11,842 bases of DNA, taken from positions 1 through 11,842 of the forward strand of contig JACUTP010000042.1 of NCBI GenBank assembly GCA_014859785.1. The letters run 5' to 3'. The DNA is from Candidatus Methanoperedentaceae archaeon (GTDB lineage Archaea > Halobacteriota > Methanosarcinia > Methanosarcinales > Methanoperedenaceae). Shown here in pieces: positions 7,171-11,842 of the stretch. The stretch's first letter is position 1; each line of letters begins with the position of its first letter. The notes beneath the pieces are model-generated. The model was not told the DNA's origin, ran no database searches, and worked only from the letters and a program-made list of their open reading frames with translations. A program made the translations under genes and the position numbers.

Positions 7171-7874
7171 AACCCCATCTCCATAACAAATTTCGTTGTT
7201 AGTACGCTCATTCTCCGTACAGTATAATGCTCAAGGGACTTTTCCATTCCGCTTTTTATCGGGGCATCAATAAAATCGATTTCTGCAAAATTTTCACCAA
7301 GTATTCTCAGGTTTGCCCTCATGGAAACCCGGTCAGTACCATAGTAAATTTTCATCCCGTAAGCGTTAAAAACAGCCTTTGTGAGTTCAATCCATCTTGA
7401 TGTTGTATTAATAATGTTAAGTTCAATAACTCCTTCATGAAATGGTTCTGCTTGTGGTATTGAATTGTAAACATCACTCAACCAGTACTTACAGATAAGC
7501 CCGTTACTGGCATCACCATAAAGGGTGAGTTTTTGTTTCATTAAAGTCACACAGTCAAGGATATCATAATGCCTTTCCCCGGCTATGAAAACACCAATTT
7601 CAACAGGGAACTTTATGTATATTTTACTTTCTGCCTTTGGTTCAATCATCACGGATTTGCTAAATTCTACAAGAAAATACGGGGTTAATTCCTCTGGTTT
7701 AATTAAAGGTTCAACAGGGTTAATAAGCAGCTTTCCACCTTTTGCAAGGATGTTTTTTTTAACGCTCCCTTCGGGAGATTCCCTCCTGTATACAAGGCTC
7801 CCCCCTTCCCCCTCTACCGATATGGAAATACCATTTTTTTCAATATTCAGGGGAATTTCATAAAAACCAAACAT
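7167..7874 (-). CDS. DUF432-like archaeal protein of unknown function
   Basis: This 235-residue, mostly beta-strand soluble protein has no signal peptide or membrane segment. I recognise it, with moderate confidence, as DUF432: the pattern KIYIKFPVEIGVFIAGE (84-100), YDILDCVTLMKQKLTLYGDASNGLICKYW (103-131) and FHEGVIELNIINTTSRWIELTKAVF (145-169) fits that archaeal family. No catalytic motif is visible. The ATG at 7872-7874 is preceded by GGTGA (complement of 7884-7888) at good spacing and the gene is first in its operon. The ATGA overlap with the MscS gene suggests that it works with the channel, for example as an accessory or regulatory subunit, but this is inferred only from position. Confidence 0.7.
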   Translation of the reverse strand: MFGFYEIPLNIEKNGISISVEGEGGSLVYRRESPEGSVKKNILAKGGKLLINPVEPLIKPEELTPYFLVEFSKSVMIEPKAESKIYIKFPVEIGVFIAGERHYDILDCVTLMKQKLTLYGDASNGLICKYWLSDVYNSIPQAEPFHEGVIELNIINTTSRWIELTKAVFNAYGMKIYYGTDRVSMRANLRILGENFAEIDFIDAPIKSGMEKSLEHYTVRRMSVLTTKFVMEMGL

Positions 7875-7888
7875 TGGTAAGTTTCACC

Positions 7889-7903
7889 ACCCATTTTATG
7901 GGT
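7889..7903. promoter_or_regulatory. Palindrome, candidate operator
   Basis: A perfect inverted repeat ACCCAT-TTT-ATGGGT lies between the minus-strand TATA stretch (7918-7932) and the DUF432-like gene, at about the place where minus-strand transcription would start. This position suits a repressor site. A related but shorter inverted repeat, GGGT-TTATT-ACCC, is at 7988-8000 before the + strand gene. No regulator is identified. Confidence 0.4.
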
Positions 7904-7910
7904 TAATATC

Positions 7911-7950
7911 CTTTTTTGATATATAATATAACTTTACTATTATTAATTTA
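7911..7950. promoter_or_regulatory. Divergent promoter region, TATA-like stretch
   Basis: The 179-nt gap 7875-8053 separates divergent genes. It holds GATATATAATATAAC (7918-7932), readable as a TATA box on either strand. On the minus strand it would start transcription near 7893, giving a leader of about 20 nt with a GGTGA ribosome binding site. On the + strand a further A/T-rich stretch (TATTATTAATTTATT, ~7938-7952) could serve; the leader to 8054 would then be long (~75-100 nt). Confidence 0.5.
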
Positions 7951-8053
7951 TTGGTTGTGATTTCTGTCCGGAGTACAATTATTACAAGGGTTTATTACCC
8001 GGAAAATGAATCTTATTTCAAAAAAAAAAGATTTAATGACGGAGGATTATTTA

Positions 8054-9238
8054 ATGAAGTATCTCTATGGTGATTCAACAGAGGCGCCCCTTAAAAGGGA
8101 TTTCCTTGAGCTTCTTGACAATTTCATTGATACTGGTGTTGAGGTTATTAAACTGGAAAATACCGTTTTTAACCTGAAAGATGATATCAGGGAGAGAAGG
8201 AGGCTTAAGAACTCTGTCCTTGAAGAAATGGACAGTTTACAGTCAACTATCTACGAGGCAATTTCGGTTGCTGTTTCAAAAAGCAAGGAAAAAGAGAATA
8301 TCAGTCATTATGCTGACAAGAGCAAGCATTTCCTTGAAAAATTTGTAATTGAAGGGAAAAAGGAATTTTCTGATAGCATCCGCGGTGAAATTGAACAACT
8401 TGATGCGAAAATTAATGAGAGCAAGCAGAAAAACATGAAAACACTTGAACCGTTTTTCATGAAAGACCCTCTTCCCATAACAAAGAAGAAATATACGGTA
8501 AAGGCAACGAAAGAAGGCTATTCTGCAAAAGTCGTTGTGGAATACGAAGGGGATATATCCTGCGTGTTCGCAATAAATACTTCAGGTCTTGAATTCTGGA
8601 AAAAACACGTAAGAGGAGTTGATTTCCTGAGGGGAGTAAGTATTCCGGCAAGAATGAAAAAGCCCCTTCTGAAAAAGGAACTCGAACCTGATTATATCAG
8701 CATTGATTACTATTATCTCACAGACCTTGTGATTTCAGGAAACAGTCTTGAAGCCGTATTCAGGAAAAACCTTGACGTCAATTCCGAACGCTGCAGGTTA
8801 AAAATTAACCTTGATGGTGTAGATGTTGATGTGTATTATGCCGGGGAAAACAGCGTGGAGAAAAATGTCAGGGCGACACCGGGATTGGAAACTGCACTTA
8901 AAACCACAAAGTTGCTTGAATTGGGAGAACTTCTTGAGAAAATGACTGAAGGTTTATTCGATAAAAGACAGGCTCTTGAAGGGACATATCTTATGGGTAT
9001 CGACGTTTTTGAGGAAAATATTATATTTGACCTTTTGGCGAGAATTGCTGAGGTTTTTGCCCCGACGGTTTCCGGGATTAAGCAGCATACACCTGCTGAT
9101 GAGGAACTGTCACTAAAGGTAGAGGACGATAGCGGGAAACGTGGAGAGATTTACCTGAAAAAGGCAGACCTCAGGGAGAAGCTTGCCAGGGTCGGGAAAA
9201 AAGGTGACAGGCTGCTTGAAGTCCTGGGAACAGGTTGA
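8054..9238 (+). CDS. Conserved hypothetical protein, coiled-coil N-terminal half, 394 aa
   Basis: I do not recognise a named family. The start is set by GGAGG at 8041-8045, eight bases before the ATG at 8054; an in-frame ATG at 8006 would add 16 lysine-rich residues and has no ribosome binding site. The N-terminus MKYLYGDSTEAPLKRDFLELLDNFID resembles, from memory, the start of some bacterial hypothetical proteins with a YGDST-P motif; this is not verified. Residues ~30-135 are charged and helical with heptad-like spacing (coiled coil). Residues ~145-265 alternate hydrophobic and polar residues and are probably beta-rich. Residues ~275-340 are helical, and a charged tail follows (KVEDDSGKRGEIYLKKADLREKL). 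There is no signal peptide, membrane segment, Walker motif or metal-binding cluster. It stands alone in its own transcription unit or leads into the symporter gene 56 nt downstream. Cytoplasmic location is inferred. Confidence 0.75.
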   Translation: MKYLYGDSTEAPLKRDFLELLDNFIDTGVEVIKLENTVFNLKDDIRERRRLKNSVLEEMDSLQSTIYEAISVAVSKSKEKENISHYADKSKHFLEKFVIEGKKEFSDSIRGEIEQLDAKINESKQKNMKTLEPFFMKDPLPITKKKYTVKATKEGYSAKVVVEYEGDISCVFAINTSGLEFWKKHVRGVDFLRGVSIPARMKKPLLKKELEPDYISIDYYYLTDLVISGNSLEAVFRKNLDVNSERCRLKINLDGVDVDVYYAGENSVEKNVRATPGLETALKTTKLLELGELLEKMTEGLFDKRQALEGTYLMGIDVFEENIIFDLLARIAEVFAPTVSGIKQHTPADEELSLKVEDDSGKRGEIYLKKADLREKLARVGKKGDRLLEVLGTG

Positions 9239-9294
9239 GAAGGGAAACGGGTTGAATCCCGGCGATTTAATTTGAAAAGCAGCAGAGTGGGATT

Positions 9295-10593
9295 ATGGTC
9301 AGGGAAAAGTGGTCATCAGGTATCGGGTTTATCCTGGCAAGTATAGGTTCTGCTGTTGGTATAGGGAATATCTGGCGTTTCCCCTATATAGTAGGGGATA
9401 ACGGCGGCGGCGCGTTCCTTATACCATATATCATTGCGGTATTCCTCTTCGGGCTTCCTCTCATGATTCTTGAGTTTTCGCTGGGCAGGTATTATAAGAC
9501 ATCTGTTGTTTCTGCATTCAGCACACTCGGGAAAAAATTCGAAACCGCAGGGCTGTTTCTTGTATTTATCCTGGTGATGATCCTGGGTTATTACCTCGTT
9601 ATAACAAGCTGGATACTTGCTTATTCACTTTTCTTCTTATTCGGCGCGTCGGTTCCTTTTTCGCAGTTCACTGATTCGTATTATCCACTCCTTTTCTTCC
9701 TGGCATCGGCAGGACTTTTGTTTATTGTCGTAAGGGCAGGGGTCAGCAGGGGAATCGAGAAACTTGCAAGATTCCTGATACCTGTGCTGGTTCTAATGCT
9801 GTTATTTTTACTTGTCACTTCACTTTCACTGCCTGGTGCCATGCAGGGTGTGGCTTTTTATATCACTCCTGATTTTTCAAAACTTAACAATCCTTCGGTA
9901 TGGACTGCAGCTTTCGGGCAGGCATTTTTCTCATTGAGTGTAGGGACCGGTGTAATGCTTACATACGCAAGCTATATCCGGGATGGGAATATCGTTAAAA
10001 GCTCTGCCGTGATTGTTGCTTCTGACGTTGTTATTGCCATACTTGCAGGATTTGTTATTTTCCCGCTGGTCTTTTCTTTCGGGCTTGACCCGGAATCAGG
10101 GGTGCAGCTTACATTTGTAACACTTCCACTTATATTTCATGAGATGGAATTCGGTTTCGTCCTTGGAGCGGTGTTTTTCATATTACTGTTTTTCGCTGCC
10201 CTCACATCTGGCGTGTCGTTCCTTGAAGTTCCTGTGGCAACACTTATCGACCATTATGGAATTGAACGGAAAAGAGCGACTGCCTTTATTTCCACAGGTG
10301 TTGTTATTGCAGGGATACCGCCTGCCCTGAGTTATACAACCCTTAAACCTGTATTGTCAGGTATACCTCTTCTTGACCTGTATGACCTTGTGTTCGGGAC
10401 ACTGGGTATTATTACTGCGGGACTGGTTCTGACCGTTATTGGTGGCTGGTTTGTGAAAAAGGAACATATACTCGGGCAGATTGTAGGGAGTGAAAGGATA
10501 AAAATGGTGTTTATTGTAATCGTGAAGTATTTTATTCCGCTTCTGCTTATTATTAACCTCGTAACAGTGATTGCAGGAATGAGTACAGGTTGA
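9295..10593 (+). CDS. Sodium:neurotransmitter symporter (NSS/SNF) family transporter
   Basis: This 432-residue transporter belongs to the LeuT-fold NSS family, which couples Na+ entry to uptake of amino acids or related small solutes. The hallmark TM1 is GFILASIGSAVGIGNIWRFPYIVGDNGGGAFLIPY (11-45), carrying the unwound segment that binds Na+ and substrate. TM6 and its surroundings are GQAFFSLSVGTGVMLTYASY (208-227), and TM8 has AALTSGVSFLEVP (301-313), which contributes to the Na2 site. About 11 hydrophobic segments are seen rather than the 12 of LeuT, and the short length matches bacterial MhsT/Tyt1-type members that lack TM12. The substrate cannot be told from sequence. The ATG at 9295 has only a weak GTGGG upstream; the family signature begins immediately after it. 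The 56-nt gap to the upstream gene has no obvious TATA, so co-transcription is possible. Confidence 0.94.
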   Translation: MVREKWSSGIGFILASIGSAVGIGNIWRFPYIVGDNGGGAFLIPYIIAVFLFGLPLMILEFSLGRYYKTSVVSAFSTLGKKFETAGLFLVFILVMILGYYLVITSWILAYSLFFLFGASVPFSQFTDSYYPLLFFLASAGLLFIVVRAGVSRGIEKLARFLIPVLVLMLLFLLVTSLSLPGAMQGVAFYITPDFSKLNNPSVWTAAFGQAFFSLSVGTGVMLTYASYIRDGNIVKSSAVIVASDVVIAILAGFVIFPLVFSFGLDPESGVQLTFVTLPLIFHEMEFGFVLGAVFFILLFFAALTSGVSFLEVPVATLIDHYGIERKRATAFISTGVVIAGIPPALSYTTLKPVLSGIPLLDLYDLVFGTLGIITAGLVLTVIGGWFVKKEHILGQIVGSERIKMVFIVIVKYFIPLLLIINLVTVIAGMSTG

Positions 10594-10597
10594 ATCT

Positions 10598-10636
10598 AAC
10601 CCCTATAAAAAGTCTCTAATCCAAAATCCAGGGGTT
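10598..10636 (+). terminator. Inverted repeat after the symporter gene
   Basis: AACCCCT (10598-10604) pairs perfectly with AGGGGTT (10630-10636) across a 25-nt A/T-rich loop. It begins 4 nt after the symporter stop. It lacks a following oligo-T run, so an RNA hairpin protecting the 3' end or a weak terminator are both possible. The loop also contains TATAAAAA (10604-10611), which could be a TATA box instead. Confidence 0.3.
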
Positions 10637-10670
10637 TATTGACGAAATAGAATAATATTGTCAGGCCAAC

Positions 10671-10687
10671 CGAAATGTTTAATATAG
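10671..10687 (+). promoter_or_regulatory. BRE/TATA promoter of the BofA-like gene
   Basis: CGAAAT (10671-10676) fits an archaeal BRE and is followed by TTTAATATA (10678-10686). Initiation about 25 nt downstream falls at or within a few bases of the ATG at 10710, and no Shine-Dalgarno precedes that ATG, so the transcript is probably leaderless. Confidence 0.55.
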
Positions 10688-10709
10688 AATAATCTCTTGT
10701 TAAAATCAT

Positions 10710-10955
10710 ATGGCACTTGACATAATTATTTTAGTTGCAGCAGTACTTGCTGTGATAGCAGTATATTATTTTTTAAAAACCGTTAAGCACTTAATCGTAA
10801 ATACAATACTGGGTCTTATCATCCTTGTACTGAGCCAGTACGTGTTTAATGTTGGTCTTGAAATTACTCCCATTGTAATCCTGATATGTGCTATTGGCGG
10901 GGTACCTGGTGCGCTTCTTGTATTGCTGCTTCACATGATGGGAATTGCCTTCTAA
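10710..10955 (+). CDS. BofA-family (pro-sigmaK processing inhibitor-like) small membrane protein
   Basis: This 81-residue protein is almost entirely hydrophobic, with membrane segments at ~3-21, ~28-46 and ~52-78. KHLIVNTILGLIILVLSQYVF (26-46) and the C-terminal GGVPGALLVLLLHMMGIAF match the pattern of the BofA family, which in Bacillus inhibits the SpoIVFB intramembrane protease. Archaea have neither sporulation nor sigmaK, so the archaeal homologues must do something else; no partner protease is in this window. The gene has its own BRE/TATA promoter and apparently a leaderless mRNA. UMP kinase follows 53 nt downstream with a separate TATA-like stretch. Confidence 0.8.
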   Translation: MALDIIILVAAVLAVIAVYYFLKTVKHLIVNTILGLIILVLSQYVFNVGLEITPIVILICAIGGVPGALLVLLLHMMGIAF

Positions 10956-10971
10956 TCAAGGTTCGTTCATA

Positions 10972-10986
10972 AGAAATATAATATTG
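10972..10986 (+). promoter_or_regulatory. Candidate promoter of the UMP kinase gene
   Basis: AGAAATATAATATTG combines a purine/A-rich BRE-like start with the TATA-like core ATATAATATT (10976-10985). Initiation about 25 nt downstream would fall just before the ATG at 11009, giving a very short leader. No Shine-Dalgarno is seen close to the ATG. Confidence 0.5.
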
Positions 10987-11008
10987 TTGCAGGACATTAC
11001 GGTAGCTT

Positions 11009-11683
11009 ATGAAAATAGTAGTTTCTATTGGCGGGTCGGTGCTGGCAAAGGAATTAAAACCTGATAAGTTCAGGAATTATGCTTCTGCATTCAGGGAAAT
11101 CGCAAAAGACCATACTCTTTTTATAGTGACTGGGGGCGGAAAGGCTGCACGGGAGTATATAGGTGTTGCGAGGGAACTCGGTGCGAGCGAGGCTGTTAGC
11201 GATGACATCGGGATACAGGTGACACGCCTGAACGCCAGGCTTATGATAGCCGCTATCGGGGATGATGCCTTCCATGAACCCCCGGAAACGTACCGGGATG
11301 CCTTAAAAGCCGCTATTACCGGCAAGATTGTTGTGATGGGCGGGGTTGTTCCCGGCCAGACAACGGATGCGGTGTCTGCTATCCTTGCTGAGTATACGGG
11401 TGCTGACCTTCTTATCAATGCAACCGCAACAGACGGTGTGTACACAAGTGACCCGAAAAAAGACCTGGATGCTAAAAAATTCGATTCCATGACAGCGAAA
11501 CAGCTGATTGAAATCGTGACAAAAACTGATATGGCAGCAGGTGCGAACTCACCGGTTGATATTCTTGCTTCCAAGATAATAGAACGAAGCAGTATCAGAA
11601 CAATAGTCCTGAACGGGGAAAAACCAGGGAATATCGTGGATGCTGTAAAAGGAAAACACAACGGAACGGTTATCGAGGGGTAA
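11009..11683 (+). CDS. pyrH: UMP kinase, archaeal type
   Basis: This 224-residue cytoplasmic enzyme phosphorylates UMP to UDP with ATP, the first kinase step after de novo UMP synthesis, and belongs to the amino-acid-kinase fold family. The nucleotide-binding elements are VVSIGGSVLAKEL (4-16), VTGGGKAAREYI (40-51), VVMGGVVPGQTTDAVSAILAEYTGADLLINATATDGVYTSDPKKD (108-152) and MAAGANSPVDILASKIIERS (175-194). The YTSDP motif and short length are typical of the archaeal rather than the bacterial hexameric PyrH. The ATG at 11009 places the conserved KIVVSIGGS at the N-terminus. The gene appears monocistronic, with its own TATA box upstream and an oligo-T stretch downstream. Confidence 0.95.
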   Translation: MKIVVSIGGSVLAKELKPDKFRNYASAFREIAKDHTLFIVTGGGKAAREYIGVARELGASEAVSDDIGIQVTRLNARLMIAAIGDDAFHEPPETYRDALKAAITGKIVVMGGVVPGQTTDAVSAILAEYTGADLLINATATDGVYTSDPKKDLDAKKFDSMTAKQLIEIVTKTDMAAGANSPVDILASKIIERSSIRTIVLNGEKPGNIVDAVKGKHNGTVIEG

Positions 11684-11690
11684 CTTATAT

Positions 11691-11705
11691 TCCCTTTTTT
11701 TCCTG
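11691..11705 (+). terminator. Oligo-T terminator after UMP kinase
   Basis: A run of seven T (11695-11701) within the pyrimidine-rich TCCCTTTTTTTCCTG starts 11 nt after the UMP kinase stop. Archaeal RNA polymerase terminates at such U-runs without a hairpin, so this is a likely 3' end. Confidence 0.5.
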
Positions 11706-11790
11706 CATCTTCTCCATCTATTCCTGGAATTAAATCGAGACAGTTTCAATCGTGATTGTGGACTTTGCTTTCATTGCCAATATCAATAGT

Positions 11791-11841
11791 TCATTTGCCC
11801 TGGCTCTTTCTCATCCTTTGATACATCTCAACAATTAATCC
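11791..11841 (-). CDS. Possible C-terminus of a minus-strand gene entering from the right edge
   Basis: Of the three minus-strand frames at the right edge, only this one stays open; it encodes 16 residues ending VEMYQRMRKSQGK before TGA. The peptide looks like an amphipathic helical C-terminus and the UMP kinase oligo-T stretch would suit a convergent arrangement. Too short to identify; it may be chance. Confidence 0.25.
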   Translation of the reverse strand, partial: GLIVEMYQRMRKSQGK

Positions 11842-11842
11842 A

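Noticed and set aside
8021..8030. A-run as a possible slippage site
   Set aside because: It lies upstream of the chosen start codon in the leader, so it would not affect the protein.
8006..8053. Upstream ATG (8006) as the start of the 394-residue protein
   Set aside because: The GGAGG at 8041-8045 is correctly spaced for the ATG at 8054, and the extra residues are encoded partly by an A-run with no ribosome binding site.
9247..9266. GGGTTGAATCCCGGCG, resembling a tRNA T-arm and possible attachment site
   Set aside because: The T-loop lacks the usual TTCGA, no tRNA body precedes it (it follows directly on a coding region), and a 4-bp stem is easily chance.
11077..11661. Minus-strand open frame of 194 codons within the UMP kinase gene
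   Set aside because: It is antisense to an unambiguous enzyme and is low-information serine/isoleucine-rich sequence.

Overview
The window reads as chromosomal DNA from a euryarchaeon of the methanogen/ANME type. Reasons: archaeal-style UMP kinase and a dihydropteroate-synthase-related protein of the kind found in tetrahydromethanopterin-using archaea; TATA/BRE-like promoters with very short or no leaders; and a clear futalosine-pathway menaquinone gene (mqnC). Classical methanosarcinal methanogens use methanophenazine, so a methanopterin-type archaeon with mqnC points most naturally to a 'Ca. Methanoperedens'-like (ANME-2d) lineage. A menaquinone-bearing Archaeoglobales-like genome is possible but less likely, because by eye the base composition is only around 40% G+C. 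This placement is inference; no rRNA is present.

Layout. 1-194: no confident gene, but a short stretch resembling an IS3-family terminal inverted repeat sits just upstream of the first gene. 195-2763: DHPS-related protein and mqnC, overlapping by 14 nt on the + strand (cofactor biosynthesis). 2821-5718: AAA-type NTPase with a C-terminal winged helix, an MscS channel and a CorA transporter, abutting exactly stop-to-start (TAAATG at both junctions). 5721-7874, minus strand and convergent with corA by only 2 nt: DUF432-like protein, a second and different MscS channel, and a MarC-family membrane protein, all overlapping. 7875-8053: divergent promoter region with an A/T-rich TATA stretch and two small palindromes. 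8054-9238: a 394-residue soluble protein of unknown function with a coiled-coil N-terminal half. 9295-10593: a sodium:neurotransmitter-symporter-family transporter with 11 predicted membrane segments. 10710-10955: a BofA-like 81-residue membrane protein. 11009-11683: UMP kinase, followed by an oligo-T terminator. 11684-11842: no confident gene, only short minus-strand coding fragments that may be the edge of a neighbouring gene.

Functionally the centre of the window is a membrane-transport island: two oppositely oriented operons, each carrying one MscS channel, together with CorA, MarC and nearby an Na+-coupled symporter. The simplest reading is ion and osmotic homeostasis, with the AAA NTPase and the DUF432 protein as possible partners or regulators of their respective channels. 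The flanking genes are housekeeping or cofactor biosynthesis. No stretch above 300 bases lacks a gene. I found no tRNA, rRNA, CRISPR array or complete mobile element.
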